This document shows positions 28,501 through 38,387 of a stretch of DNA of 64,000 nt, piece by piece. The notes under the pieces were generated by a model. That model worked only from the letters and a program-made list of their open reading frames with translations, had not been told where the DNA came from and searched no databases. The stretch comes from Spirochaetaceae bacterium (GTDB lineage Bacteria; Spirochaetota; Spirochaetia; B11-G9): the NCBI GenBank assembly GCA_015493635.1, contig WGCU01000013.1, positions 25,006 to 89,005 on the forward strand, read 5' to 3'. The translations under genes were made by a program, and so were the position numbers. Numbering within the stretch: the first letter of the stretch is position 1; each line of letters opens with the position of its first letter.

Positions 28501-29011
28501 CCTCTTTATCTATCATATTTTCAAGAATATTTCTTGCTCTGAAAGCTCGTATCTTAACATTATTCTCCGAAATATGAAGAATCTTCGCAATTTCCCTGTA
28601 CGTCAGACCACCATACTCCTTTAATATCAGAACTGATCTCAATTTTGCAGGAACGGCATCAAGGGCATGTCTAACAATCCGTTCTGTTTCATCCTTGAAC
28701 ACCGCATCAATTCCTCCATCATCAAACGTTCTACTTTCATTCCCCAGTTTAACAACAGCTCTACCTTCCCGTTCTCTCCTTTTATAAAAATTAAAGGAAA
28801 GATTTTTTGCTACTCTGATAAGCCAGTAACGTTTATCATTATCCGAAGAAAACCTGACACCGCTCTTATAAAACCTGATAAACGTCTCCTGGCATATATC
28901 TTCGGCAACATCCATACTGCCGACAATATGGTATACAACCTTGATCAGGACAGGAAACACCTGTTCATAGATCTTGTTAAACTGTGTTATATCATCAGCC
29001 CCATCTACCAT
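28484..29011 (-). CDS. ECF-type RNA polymerase sigma factor
   Basis: A 175-residue protein with sigma-70 region 2 (DVAEDICQETFIRFYKS, residues about 35-95, including YWLIRVAKNLSFNFYKR) and region 4 (VLILKEYGGLTYREIAKILHISENNVKIRAFRAR, about 125-165). Lengths and lack of region 3 place it in the extracytoplasmic-function group. It lies 24 bases after cysS and immediately before its anti-sigma factor. It probably directs RNA polymerase to envelope genes, perhaps including its own operon. Confidence 0.92.
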   Translation of the reverse strand: MVDGADDITQFNKIYEQVFPVLIKVVYHIVGSMDVAEDICQETFIRFYKSGVRFSSDNDKRYWLIRVAKNLSFNFYKRREREGRAVVKLGNESRTFDDGGIDAVFKDETERIVRHALDAVPAKLRSVLILKEYGGLTYREIAKILHISENNVKIRAFRARNILENMIDKEDVYVL

Positions 29012-29035
29012 AGAGACAACAAACCTCTCTGAAAG

Positions 29036-30448
29036 TTACACATTTTTTGTCCATTTCGTTCCTTCAGGAGTATCTTTAATACTGATCCCTCTCTGCAGTA
29101 AAAGATCCCGGAGGGTATCGGCTTTTGCCCAGTCCCTTCTTTCCCGAGCTTTTTCCCGTTCTTTTATAAGATCCATTATTTCATCATCGAGGACCTCAAC
29201 ACTTGCTTGTTCGAGCTGTTCTAGATTAAATCCGAAAACTTCATCCATTTTATAAAGGACTGTCAGTTTTTCGCGGGGAGAAATATCCTTGTCTTTCAGG
29301 AGCATCCACATTTCTGACAGTGCTTTAGGAGTATTAAGATCATAAGCAAGAGCAGCTTCGTAATGACCAAGGTATGTGCGTGCTTTGTCTCCAAGCTGAC
29401 TAAAAGGACAGGGAGAAGCATCTTCTTTAAGCCGAAGCGTCCTATCGTATAAGTTCTCTCTAGCTTTCCGGGCAGCATCGAGGGATTCATAGGAAAACTG
29501 CAGCTGAGAACGGTAGTGCCCGCCGAGAGAAAAATAACGATAATCGAGAGGGGTGTAGCCCTTATCCACCAGAACGGAAAGCGTAAGAAATTCACCGGAA
29601 GATTTTGCCATCTTACCTTTTCCAATAATAAGGAACTCGTTATGCATCCAGTAATTAACCCACTTCCTTCCTGTAGCAGCTTCCGACTGGGCTATTTCGT
29701 TTGTATGATGTATCGGTATGTGGTCAATTCCGCCGCAGTGGATATCGAACTGTTCTCCAAGATACTTCATACTCATGGCACTGCATTCAATATGCCACCC
29801 GGGATATCCCCGTCCCCATGGAGAATCCCAAAGCATCGAATGATGTTCAAACTTTGAGTGGGTAAACCACAGAACAAAGTCATGCGGATTGCGTTTATTG
29901 GAATCTACTGCTATCCGTGCTCCCGCGTGAAGGTTCTGTTTGTCCCGCATGCTGAGTTTACCGTAGTCCGGAAATTTATCAATACTGAAGTAAATATTGC
30001 CTCCTGCTTCATAGGTAAATCCTCTGTCCTCCAACCGTTTTATCAGAGCTATCATATCCTGAATGTGGTCAGTTGCTTTACAGGACACTGACGGCCGTTT
30101 AATATGAAGGCTGTCAATATCATGAAAAAAGGCTTCCGTATAAAATGCCGCAATATCCCAGACTGATTTCCCGGTTTCCCGGGAGCTTTTGAGCATTTTA
30201 TCTTCCCCTTCATCCTCATCATCCGTCAGATGGCCTACATCGGTAATATTCATGACATGCGTTACATCATATCCGAAGTATTCAAGGGTACGCCGGAGAA
30301 CATCATCAAAAAGATATGCCCGCAGATTTCCAATATGGGCGTAATTGTAAACAGTAGGGCCGCAGCAGTACATTCCAACATGATGATCATGCAGCGGTGT
30401 AAAAAGCTGCATACTTCTACCCATGGTATTATAAAAATGAAGTTCCAT
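29036..30448 (-). CDS. cysS: cysteinyl-tRNA synthetase
   Basis: A 470-residue class I synthetase. HIGH-type motif YNYAHIGNLRAYLFDD, zinc ligands starting at CCGPTVYNY, WHIECSAMS, and GKMAKSSGEFLT as the KMSKS loop. A C-terminal helical anticodon-binding region follows. Divergent from murB with a 47-base gap. Confidence 0.97.
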   Translation of the reverse strand: MELHFYNTMGRSMQLFTPLHDHHVGMYCCGPTVYNYAHIGNLRAYLFDDVLRRTLEYFGYDVTHVMNITDVGHLTDDEDEGEDKMLKSSRETGKSVWDIAAFYTEAFFHDIDSLHIKRPSVSCKATDHIQDMIALIKRLEDRGFTYEAGGNIYFSIDKFPDYGKLSMRDKQNLHAGARIAVDSNKRNPHDFVLWFTHSKFEHHSMLWDSPWGRGYPGWHIECSAMSMKYLGEQFDIHCGGIDHIPIHHTNEIAQSEAATGRKWVNYWMHNEFLIIGKGKMAKSSGEFLTLSVLVDKGYTPLDYRYFSLGGHYRSQLQFSYESLDAARKARENLYDRTLRLKEDASPCPFSQLGDKARTYLGHYEAALAYDLNTPKALSEMWMLLKDKDISPREKLTVLYKMDEVFGFNLEQLEQASVEVLDDEIMDLIKEREKARERRDWAKADTLRDLLLQRGISIKDTPEGTKWTKNV

Positions 30449-30495
30449 ATTTCCCTCCGGATTCCGGCGTATTTTTTTTAAAACAGGTAGTATTC

Positions 30496-31446
30496 ATGCC
30501 CGCTTTTACGTATGATAGAACCGTGGATTCAAATGTACGTAAAATACTGGAAAAAATCAATATAAGGGGCGAATTGAAAAAAAATGAGCCCATGTCTTCT
30601 CATACGACCTTTAAAACAGGCGGCCCCGCCGAGTTTTTTTTCATTCCCCGGTCACTTGAAGACTTAAAAGCCATACTTTATTTCTGCAAAGAATACGGGG
30701 TGCCGTATTTTATTCTCGGCGGAGGAGCAAACATTCTTGTGTCTGACAGGGGAATAAACGGAATAGTTATTGACATGAGGCATTTCAACCGGATTGGATT
30801 CAGAGACACTATCTGTTATGCCGAAAGCGGTGCATCGATAAGCCGAACTGCAGAACAGGCAGGGAGAAAAGGGTTTTCCGGTTTTGAGTTTATCTATGCC
30901 ATGCCCGGTACTGTTGGAGGGGCAATATGGATGAATGCACGCTGTTACGGATCCTCTCTTTCTGATATTCTTTATTCCGTAGACTATCTTGATGAGAATC
31001 TTTCCCTAAAAAAACTTACAAGAAAAATGATTCTTGAAACATCCGGTTATAAAAAATCAGTTTTTCAAACCTCAAACAGTATTATTTTAAAGGGAGAATT
31101 TCTCCTTAAAACGGGAGAGAAAGGTGAAATTGCAGACCGCATGGAAACGTATAAAAAAGACAGAGAACGCAAGGGGCACTTTCTTTTCCCCAGTGCCGGA
31201 TCTATCTTTAAAAACAACAGAGAGTTCGGAGAACCGACAGGAGCCATTATTGATTCCCTTGGTTTAAGAGGGCGGAGTATAGGGGGGGCTCAGATTGCGC
31301 CATTTCATGGAAACATTATCATAAACACAGGGACAGCAACCTCCCGGAATATCAGAGATCTCATTGAGATTTGTAAACAAGAGGCAAAACTAAAACGCGG
31401 GATACTGTTGGAACGTGAAGTACAGTACGTGGGAACATGGCAATAA
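30496..31446 (+). CDS. murB: UDP-N-acetylenolpyruvoylglucosamine reductase
   Basis: A 316-residue FAD enzyme reducing UDP-GlcNAc-enolpyruvate to UDP-MurNAc for peptidoglycan. FAD-binding YFILGGGANILVSDRG, active-site serine in FPSAGSIFKNN and the terminal glutamate in LLEREVQYVG are present. The shorter spacing between blocks fits the type IIb MurB of Gram-positives and spirochaetes. It is followed by mgtE after 9 bases. Confidence 0.96.
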   Translation: MPAFTYDRTVDSNVRKILEKINIRGELKKNEPMSSHTTFKTGGPAEFFFIPRSLEDLKAILYFCKEYGVPYFILGGGANILVSDRGINGIVIDMRHFNRIGFRDTICYAESGASISRTAEQAGRKGFSGFEFIYAMPGTVGGAIWMNARCYGSSLSDILYSVDYLDENLSLKKLTRKMILETSGYKKSVFQTSNSIILKGEFLLKTGEKGEIADRMETYKKDRERKGHFLFPSAGSIFKNNREFGEPTGAIIDSLGLRGRSIGGAQIAPFHGNIIINTGTATSRNIRDLIEICKQEAKLKRGILLEREVQYVGTWQ

Positions 31447-31455
31447 GGAGGCAGC

Positions 31456-32802
31456 ATGAGTACCTGGGTTGAACATTTCAGAGAGTTCTCAAAAATAATG
31501 AAACATGAAGAAATGCGGGAGTTTGTTCATTCACTCGACATATCTGAATTACTGGACCAATGGAGGGTCCTTTCTGAAGAAGAAGCGGATACTGTTTTCA
31601 AAAATCTCCCGATAACAAAAAAACGGGATCTTATTGTCGAACTTCCCGATGCGGAGCAGGAACGGATTATCCGTTCGCTATCTGCACAGAATAAAAAAGA
31701 GCTCTTCAAAGAGATGGAGCCGGATGACCTGGTAGATATTGTTCAGACGGTCAGTCACGAAGTACGGAATGCGGTGTGGGAAAGTCTGAGTGACGATGCA
31801 AAAAAGGAAACGTTGTTTCTTCTGCGGTTTGAAGAAGATGACGCAGCAGGACTCATGACACCACGGTACCTTGCGATACGTGCGTCGATCACTGTTCAGC
31901 AGGCGATCCACTTTATCAGAAACAACTGTGACAAGGTAGAATACCTTTATAATATCTATGTACTGGATGATCTGCAGCGTCTCATTGGAATTGTATCCAT
32001 TAAAGATATCCTTGCGGCAAAAGACGGTACCATTATTTCAGATATTATGGATAGAAATTTCACTTCTGTCAGAGAAGATACTGACCAGGAAGAAGTCGCA
32101 AAAATTCTTGAAGCAAATGATCTTATTTCTGTTCCTGTTGTTGATCAGAATAATCTCCTCCTTGGTGATATTACCTTTGATGATGTTATGGATGTTATCA
32201 GGGAAGAGCAGACTGAAGACATCTACAAGATGGGTGCTCTTTCAGGAGCTGCTGATGACTATACTGAAATTTCCATCTGGGGAATGGTAAAAAAAAGAGT
32301 CCCATGGCTTATTTTACTGCTGCTGGTCGGCACGATTACAACCAACGTTCTTAAACATTACGAACATATTATTCTTGGTGCCGCATTTCTCTTTATCTTT
32401 ATGCCTGTCATAACGGAAACAGGAGGAAATACAGGGAGTCAGGCTTCAACCCTCATGATCAGGGGACTTGCGACAGGGGACATTCATTTCAGGGAGATAT
32501 GGAGCATTGTTCTGAAAGAACTTTTTATAGGATTGATCATGGGAATTATCACTGGTATTGTTCTTATACTGCGGAGTATACTGCTCCCTCCGGGACTGAC
32601 ACTTCCACAATCTTTAGCTATTGGTGCATCACTTATCTTTGTCGTTGTCATAAGCAATTTGATAGGGACGCTTGCACCTCTTACCATTCATAAACTGGGC
32701 TATGATCCTGCGGCCATGTCCGGTCCTCTTATGGCAACTATTATCGATGTAGCAGGACTTTCAATCTATTTCGAGACGGCACGTTTCTTTCTCAAATTGT
32801 AG
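31456..32802 (+). CDS. mgtE: magnesium transporter MgtE
   Basis: A 448-residue Mg2+ channel. Cytoplasmic N-domain (residues about 20-125), paired CBS domains (about 130-255, starting MTPRYLAIRASITVQQAI), a plug helix, then five transmembrane helices with the selectivity signature ETGGNTGSQAST. Mg2+ bound at the cytosolic domains is known to close the family's channel. No magnesium riboswitch is possible, since murB ends 9 bases upstream. The 3' end overlaps the convergent gene by 11 bases. Confidence 0.95.
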   Translation: MSTWVEHFREFSKIMKHEEMREFVHSLDISELLDQWRVLSEEEADTVFKNLPITKKRDLIVELPDAEQERIIRSLSAQNKKELFKEMEPDDLVDIVQTVSHEVRNAVWESLSDDAKKETLFLLRFEEDDAAGLMTPRYLAIRASITVQQAIHFIRNNCDKVEYLYNIYVLDDLQRLIGIVSIKDILAAKDGTIISDIMDRNFTSVREDTDQEEVAKILEANDLISVPVVDQNNLLLGDITFDDVMDVIREEQTEDIYKMGALSGAADDYTEISIWGMVKKRVPWLILLLLVGTITTNVLKHYEHIILGAAFLFIFMPVITETGGNTGSQASTLMIRGLATGDIHFREIWSIVLKELFIGLIMGIITGIVLILRSILLPPGLTLPQSLAIGASLIFVVVISNLIGTLAPLTIHKLGYDPAAMSGPLMATIIDVAGLSIYFETARFFLKL

Positions 32803-34072
32803 TATCAAACCCAATGGAATAATGCATTTCGCCGGTATGCGCGCTTTTCCTGAAGGAAAATGAGATAACAGCGTTTTGAGTATACATTTCTGCCGCAACC
32901 CCTCCCTCCAGACAAAGAAGAGGAGATGTATGGATATCCTTTATAAGGGAAACTGTTACACTCAGTAAAAAAGCTGAGGTTTTACCGCTTAGCGACAGTG
33001 TTCCCTTTCTTCTGAAGGGGTGTCCCTCTTCTCCTTTTTCTGCAAAAAGCAATTTTCCAGAAAAAGGCCCCTCTGCCGCCTTTACGCTGCCTTCCACTGA
33101 ATAACAGGTATCGGCACTTCCAGAAGGGTTAAAAACAGCTGCATCTGCCCCCTTCACCGTCAACAGAAAAGGGTCTTTCCCAAACTGGATACAGATGCCC
33201 CCATGGAACATGCTGCCGGTAAAAAAAACAGGGTATGCCGGTTTTTTATCAATTCGGTATTTTCCATCTACGGTGATGGAGAACCATTTAAGGGGAAAAA
33301 ATGTAACGGTACCGCTGCTTAAAAGGTGTCCTTTTTCCAGTTTCCCTGAAGGCAGCATAAAATCTTTATCAGCGTACACCTCCAATACACTTATTTCCCA
33401 CGGAAACAGAAAAGCCTGTATCACATTTCGTACAAGCAAACCCGATCGAAAATAAGGATTACCGGATAAAACAAAGAGAGTCTTCATGCTCAAAAAATTG
33501 AATATGCTCTGCACTTCCATTCCTGAATAAAACGGTTCAGAGATGGCTGTGTCCGGATAATCGTTTCTCCATTCATCAGAAGCAAATGCTTTTTTTTCGT
33601 CAGCACGAAACAGTACATGAAAAGAAAGCTGATCAGACACTTTTATGGTTGTCATACTACCTGCCCATAATTCAGGCTGCAATATGCAGGTAAGAGAAGT
33701 CTCAAAAGGAAGCAAAATTGAAATACCTTGTACACCGCCGGTACTGTTTTCAAATTTTTTTTCTGCACCAGTTTCTTCCCGGTAAACCAACGATTCGGCC
33801 CGGTAGCTGAAAGGATGAAAAAGTTCCCGCCAAATTCCGGAAGGCTTTAACCGTCCTGCTTTTATACGGTCACTGTAAAAAGAAAAACTGTACTGATACG
33901 AATTCATTAAACTGTCATGAACTCCGGTAAGAGCAAGTGAATACCATTGATTATACCGTATATATCGTACTCTCTGCAAAGAATCTTCTGCTCTGGCTGA
34001 TATTTTCTCTTCCGTCTCTGCATAAACTGCAGTAACAAGAAGTAAAAGGAAAGCATAAATTTTCATCCTCAT
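32792..34072 (-). CDS. exported protein of unknown function, possible outer-membrane barrel
   Basis: A 426-residue protein with a signal peptide (IYAFLLLLVTAVYA). The mature part has many alternating hydrophobic/polar stretches with aromatic residues (for example KWFSITVDGKYRID and ending in FSFRKSAHTGEMHYSIGFDTTI), which would suit a beta-barrel. No family is recognised. It stands alone between mgtE (convergent, 11-base overlap) and ackA (divergent). Confidence 0.6.
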   Translation of the reverse strand: MRMKIYAFLLLLVTAVYAETEEKISARAEDSLQRVRYIRYNQWYSLALTGVHDSLMNSYQYSFSFYSDRIKAGRLKPSGIWRELFHPFSYRAESLVYREETGAEKKFENSTGGVQGISILLPFETSLTCILQPELWAGSMTTIKVSDQLSFHVLFRADEKKAFASDEWRNDYPDTAISEPFYSGMEVQSIFNFLSMKTLFVLSGNPYFRSGLLVRNVIQAFLFPWEISVLEVYADKDFMLPSGKLEKGHLLSSGTVTFFPLKWFSITVDGKYRIDKKPAYPVFFTGSMFHGGICIQFGKDPFLLTVKGADAAVFNPSGSADTCYSVEGSVKAAEGPFSGKLLFAEKGEEGHPFRRKGTLSLSGKTSAFLLSVTVSLIKDIHTSPLLCLEGGVAAEMYTQNAVISFSFRKSAHTGEMHYSIGFDTTI

Positions 34073-34169
34073 ATGCTATATTTACAACAAAGATACCTCT
34101 GCTGCTTGAAGAACACTTTACTTTTTACAAAAAAAAGTTATGATGTACTTTTTAAATGAGGAGGAATTG

Positions 34170-35510
34170 ATGATTATTTTAACTTTAAACTGCGGAAGTT
34201 CATCTGCTAAATATCAGGTTTACGACTGGAAAAACAAGAACGTTCTTGCCAACGGTATCGTTGAAAGAGTGGGACAAAGCGATAGCCTCATAGAACACAA
34301 CAGGACTGGAGAAACTCCCTATACTCTGAAGCACAGCTGTCCCGACCATAAAGAAGCTATTCAGCTTATTATAAATACCATTATTGATCCGGAAGTTGGG
34401 GCTATTTCCGATATAAATCAAATCAAAGCAGTGGGACACAGAGTAGTTCAGGGTGGTGAAAAATTCAATAAATCTCTTATCATAGACAAAGAGGCTCTGG
34501 ATACCTTTAAGGAAGTCCAGGATCTTGCTCCTCTTCATAATCCTGCCAATATTCTGGGCATAGAAGCTGCCCAGGAGGTTCTTCCTTCTGTTCCCCACTG
34601 TGCCATTATGGATACAGCATGGCACCAGACAATGCCTGAAAGTGCCTACATCTACGCGCTCCCCTACGAATGGTATGAAAAATACAATGTCCGCAGGTAC
34701 GGATACCATGGAACTTCCTTTCTCTACGTTTCAAAACGGACATCGGTGCTCCTGGGAAAGGATCCTCTGGAAACCAATGCAATTATCTGTCATATAGGAA
34801 ACGGCGCAAGTATCTGCGCTGTTAAAAATGGTATTTCTGTTGACACCTCAATGGGGCTTACCCCTCTTGAAGGATTGGTTATGGGGACAAGAAGCGGAGA
34901 CTTTGATCCTGCAATTATCTTTTATCTCATGAATAAAACTGAGCTTAAACCTGATGAAATTGAAAAAGCTCTTAATAAGAAGAGCGGTGTCCTTGGTATT
35001 TCCGGAAAATATATTGACAGAAGAGATATTCAAAAAGCGGCGGCGGAAGGAGATGCCCGCTCTCAGCTTGCTCTTGATATAGAAGTATACCGCCTTAAAA
35101 AATACATCGGCGCGTATGCAGCTGCTCTTGGAAGGGTTGATGCTCTTGTTTTTACTGCCGGTGTAGGTGAAATGGCCCCGGCAATACGGACAAGGATACT
35201 TGACGGACTTGACAATATTGGTATTTCTGCTGATCTTGATAAATCAATGCTTTCACATACAAGAAATACCGAAACAGATATTACCAAAGAAGGATCCGCA
35301 ACGAAGGTCTTTGTTATTCCCACAGATGAAGAACTTGTCATGACTGAAGATACCTACGCGTTAATGGCGGGTACGTACGATGTTCACACTCATTTTACCT
35401 ATTCATTCCAGGATAAACATTATATCAACAAAGTCCGGGAAGCGGGACTTAAACGTGATCTTGAATCACAGCCTGAACTCGCATCCATCATTGCAAAAAT
35501 ACCTGAATGA
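34170..35510 (+). CDS. ackA: acetate kinase
   Basis: ASKHA-fold enzyme making acetate + ATP from acetyl phosphate, the energy-yielding end of fermentation. The ORF track starts at 34140, but ATG 34170 ([14 protein letters not shown]) sits 5 bases after GAGGAGG and is the family start; 446 residues result. [34 protein letters not shown] and [12 protein letters not shown] are diagnostic. The canonical protein ends near [13 protein letters not shown]; about 45 further residues form a C-terminal extension. No pta is nearby. Confidence 0.95.
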   Translation: MIILTLNCGSSSAKYQVYDWKNKNVLANGIVERVGQSDSLIEHNRTGETPYTLKHSCPDHKEAIQLIINTIIDPEVGAISDINQIKAVGHRVVQGGEKFNKSLIIDKEALDTFKEVQDLAPLHNPANILGIEAAQEVLPSVPHCAIMDTAWHQTMPESAYIYALPYEWYEKYNVRRYGYHGTSFLYVSKRTSVLLGKDPLETNAIICHIGNGASICAVKNGISVDTSMGLTPLEGLVMGTRSGDFDPAIIFYLMNKTELKPDEIEKALNKKSGVLGISGKYIDRRDIQKAAAEGDARSQLALDIEVYRLKKYIGAYAAALGRVDALVFTAGVGEMAPAIRTRILDGLDNIGISADLDKSMLSHTRNTETDITKEGSATKVFVIPTDEELVMTEDTYALMAGTYDVHTHFTYSFQDKHYINKVREAGLKRDLESQPELASIIAKIPE

Positions 35511-35519
35511 AACTATTCA

Positions 35520-35553
35520 AAAGCGCACACGGCTGTTCTACCCTGTGCGCTTT
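35520..35553. terminator. bidirectional terminator between ackA and the DJ-1 gene
   Basis: A 10-bp perfect stem AAAGCGCACA/TGTGCGCTTT plus inner GG/CC. It reads into TTTC on the plus strand and TTTTGAA on the minus strand. It is placed between two convergent genes. Confidence 0.75.
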
Positions 35554-35555
35554 CA

Positions 35556-36122
35556 TTATACATCTTCGTCAGCTGAAAAAAGAACAGACGAGGCAATCTC
35601 ATCGGCAATTTCACTGCCGCGTAGATATTTCAATATAGCAAACGCATAGTGGAATGCCGTACCGGGGCCTCTGCTTGTAATAAAATTGCCATCGGTAACC
35701 ACATTATCTTCGGTAAAGGTCAGTGTATCGGTAAACTGGAATTCAGTTCCCGGATAACCGGTTACTTTTTTATGAGTAAGCAGTCCCCGGGGGGAAAGGA
35801 CAAGAGCAGGAGAAGCACAGATAGCTGCAGTAAGTTTGCCCTCAGTCTGCATGGTATCCAGAAACCTGCCTACCACCGTAGAGTCTGCAAGATTATTGGC
35901 TCCCGGTATACCTCCCGGTAGGACAACCCCGTCAAAATCAGAAGGAGATACCTTATCAGCAGCAACATCAGCATGTATCGTCAGGCCATGAGCCCCGGTT
36001 ACTGAATCTCCATTCACTCCGGCAACGGTGACTTCTATTCCGCCTCTTCTCAGTACATCAATGGGAATAACCGCTTCAATTTCCTCAAATCCTTCTGCCA
36101 AAAAAACAACAACCTTTTTCAC
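35556..36122 (-). CDS. DJ-1/PfpI family protein
   Basis: A 188-residue single-domain protein. N-terminal VVVFLAEGFEEIEAV with the conserved glutamate, VVLPGGIPGANNL, and the reactive nucleophile-elbow cysteine in TAAICASPALVL. By family it is a ThiJ/YajL-like protein connected with glyoxal or oxidative damage handling; the actual activity is unsettled. It is the last gene of the ArsC-like/MBL/DAHP synthase unit, 11 bases after the latter, and is followed by a terminator. Confidence 0.88.
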   Translation of the reverse strand: MKKVVVFLAEGFEEIEAVIPIDVLRRGGIEVTVAGVNGDSVTGAHGLTIHADVAADKVSPSDFDGVVLPGGIPGANNLADSTVVGRFLDTMQTEGKLTAAICASPALVLSPRGLLTHKKVTGYPGTEFQFTDTLTFTEDNVVTDGNFITSRGPGTAFHYAFAILKYLRGSEIADEIASSVLFSADEDV

Positions 36123-36133
36123 TGTTCACCTCC

Positions 36134-37192
36134 TCATTTCTTCCGCAGAGTTTCCGCGGCCTTCATCAAAAGCGACTCTGTTTCATCCCATCCTATGCAG
36201 GCATCAGTTATGGAAACACCGTACCTAAGCAGGGAAATATCTGCAGGTATTTTCTGATTTCCCTCAAACAGATTGCTCTCAAGCATAACCCCTGCAACAT
36301 CTTTTTGTCCATAAAGAATTTGATCAATAACAGAGCGGAAGACACGCCGCTGTCTTGTAAATTTTTTACCTGAGTTTGCATGTGAACAGTCTACAACGAG
36401 GGCAGAATAGATATCCGCTTTTTTCATAAGTACCACTGCTTCCTCAACATCCTCTTCATAATAGTTGGGACCGGAGTCTCCCCCCCGGAGAATAATATGA
36501 CACGAATCATTCCCCGTTGTACGGAAAACAGCAGTTCCCCCGCTCTGATCTATACCGATAAAACTCGCCTGCTGTGATGCTGTCTTCATGGCATTAACCG
36601 CCAGCTGCAGATTTCCGCTTGTTCCGTTTTTGAATCCCACAGGCATTGACAGGCCGCTCGCCAGATTCCGATGGACCTGGCTTTCCGTTGTGCGTGCCCC
36701 AATAGCAGCCCAAGACAGGAAATCAGATATATACTGGGGAATAATGGGATCAAGCATCTCGGAGCCTGCCGGTACCCCTATTTCGCTTATATCCTTAAGA
36801 AGCTGCCGGGCTATTCCTATGCCCTTCTCAATATCATAAGAACCATCCATATCGGGGTCTAAAATCATACCCCGCCATCCTACCGTTGTCCTGGGTTTTT
36901 CAAAATAGATACGCATAACAATAAAAAACTGATCCTGAACTTCCAGGGAGAGTTTCTTGAGCTTTTGAGCATACTCCATCGCTGCTTTTCGGTCATGTAT
37001 TGAACAAGGTCCGACTATTGCAAGAAGCCGTCGATCTTCACGTTTCAAGATCTTTTTTATTGTTTCTCTGCTTTCTCGTACAAGTTTTTTTGTAATTTCA
37101 CTTGGTGGATACTTCTTTTTCAGTGCTTCTGGAGATATCAGAGGCTGAATTTGTTTAATGTGCAGATTGTTAATTGTATTTGGATTATTCAT
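36134..37192 (-). CDS. 3-deoxy-7-phosphoheptulonate synthase, type I-alpha
   Basis: Condenses PEP and erythrose-4-phosphate at the entry to the shikimate pathway. The ORF track starts at 37213; the ATG at 37192 (MNNPNTIN) follows GGAAGG by five bases and is preferred, giving 352 residues. LAIVGPCSIHDRKAAMEYA, RIYFEKPRTTVGWRG, ARTTESQVHRNLASGLSMPVGFKNG and DCSHANSGK are AroF/G/H blocks. Which aromatic amino acid inhibits it cannot be told. It overlaps the MBL gene by 8 bases. Confidence 0.94.
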   Translation of the reverse strand: MNNPNTINNLHIKQIQPLISPEALKKKYPPSEITKKLVRESRETIKKILKREDRRLLAIVGPCSIHDRKAAMEYAQKLKKLSLEVQDQFFIVMRIYFEKPRTTVGWRGMILDPDMDGSYDIEKGIGIARQLLKDISEIGVPAGSEMLDPIIPQYISDFLSWAAIGARTTESQVHRNLASGLSMPVGFKNGTSGNLQLAVNAMKTASQQASFIGIDQSGGTAVFRTTGNDSCHIILRGGDSGPNYYEEDVEEAVVLMKKADIYSALVVDCSHANSGKKFTRQRRVFRSVIDQILYGQKDVAGVMLESNLFEGNQKIPADISLLRYGVSITDACIGWDETESLLMKAAETLRKK

Positions 37193-37949
37193 TTTTACCT
37201 TCCAATGCTTCACCTTTATGACAGATGATTATTTTTCTCGTTTTCTGTGCATGACTGTTTTTTACCATCTCTTCAAGAATTTTAACAGAGTTATTCGTAT
37301 CGGACAGATGGCATAGATAAACGGTGGATGGACCTTTTGTTTTATCAAGACTTTCAAGAAACGTAAGAGCAGATTCATTTGAAAGATGTCCCTCTCTAGA
37401 GGCAATTCGTTTTTTAAGATAGGGTGGATACGGACCGTTAGCCAGCATATCCTCATCATAGTTTGTTTCCAGAAAAAGGACATCTGACCGCATGATAAAA
37501 CTGCCGGCATCTTCGGGGATAACGCCGGTATCAGTTAACAGAGTAAAACGAGTCCCCCCGATAGCAAAATAAAACCCGATAGAATATGGTGCGTCATGGG
37601 ACGTGAGAAAGGGTACAAAGGTTAACGTGTCAAATGAATATTCCTTCCCCGGTACCACATCCAGACGTGAAAAAGGAGAAATTTTATCCGCCTCGGATCT
37701 GGATAGATCCTGATGCATCACAACAGGAATTTTCAACTTTCGGGAAAGCCTTCCAACTCCCCGGCAGTGATCCTGATGAGTATGGGTTAGCATGATAAAT
37801 TTAAGTTTACGAATATCAAAACGAAAAGCTTTCGCCCGGTTCATAACCTCCTTCATGGAAAATCCGTTATCTATAAGAAAACTGAAAGCACCATTCTCAA
37901 ATATATATGCGTTCGCACTTGATCCGCTTCCGAGTACTGCATATTTCAT
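37185..37949 (-). CDS. MBL-fold metallohydrolase, YycJ-like
   Basis: About 254 residues of metallo-beta-lactamase fold. N-terminal VLGSGSSANAYIFE, metal-binding THTHQDHCRG (HxHxDH), later HDAPYS, LLTDTG and the final LCHLSDTNNS. The ORF track starts at 37967; ATG 37949 overlaps the preceding TGA (ATGA) and gives the MKxxVLGSGSS start typical of the family. Related proteins are dsDNA 5'-exonuclease-like YycJ/WalJ; the substrate here is inferred only from family. Confidence 0.85.
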   Translation of the reverse strand: MKYAVLGSGSSANAYIFENGAFSFLIDNGFSMKEVMNRAKAFRFDIRKLKFIMLTHTHQDHCRGVGRLSRKLKIPVVMHQDLSRSEADKISPFSRLDVVPGKEYSFDTLTFVPFLTSHDAPYSIGFYFAIGGTRFTLLTDTGVIPEDAGSFIMRSDVLFLETNYDEDMLANGPYPPYLKKRIASREGHLSNESALTFLESLDKTKGPSTVYLCHLSDTNNSVKILEEMVKNSHAQKTRKIIICHKGEALEGKNE

Positions 37950-38281
37950 TTCAACCATACCGCCCATTCTTTCACGGCATCTCCGATAGTAACTTCATTA
38001 CCGTTACGGACAACAGGTGTAATCATAAGCTGATTATTTTCCTGTATTTCTTCCAGAGCATCAAACTCCATATACACATACCCTTTCTTCTTATATATTT
38101 TTGAATTCTTGTCTACAAGCTCTTCAGGATTTATTTTCCGGATAATATTACGAAGTTCTCCGTCAGAAAGACTCCGTTCCTGTAAATCTACAAAATGGAA
38201 AGGGACATTCCTCTCTTTAAAAAACCGTATTGCCTTTTTTGTGTTATTACATTTTTTGGTACCTATTATCTGAATATTCAT
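37946..38281 (-). CDS. ArsC/Spx family protein
   Basis: A 111-residue thioredoxin-like protein with one N-terminal cysteine, GTKKCNNTKKAIRFF, the arsenate-reductase-family position. The CxxC of Spx is absent, because the residue three positions on is threonine. LVDKNSKIYKKKG and MITPVVRNG match the ArsC-like fold. Real arsenate reduction is unproven, and no arsenic genes are nearby. It is the first gene of a four-gene unit with the MBL, DAHP synthase and DJ-1 genes. Confidence 0.82.
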   Translation of the reverse strand: MNIQIIGTKKCNNTKKAIRFFKERNVPFHFVDLQERSLSDGELRNIIRKINPEELVDKNSKIYKKKGYVYMEFDALEEIQENNQLMITPVVRNGNEVTIGDAVKEWAVWLK

Positions 38282-38387
38282 ATTCTTTCTCCGTACGTTA
38301 CTTTAATATGCTTTGGCATGGTTCTTCAAGCATCAATCCCCCTTTTTTAAAATTGACTTTACAGAAAAATTATGTTACCCCATACAC

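Noticed and set aside
37946-38281. Arsenic resistance or Spx stress regulator
   Set aside because: No ars genes nearby, and the Spx CxxC is CxxT; only the family name can be supported.
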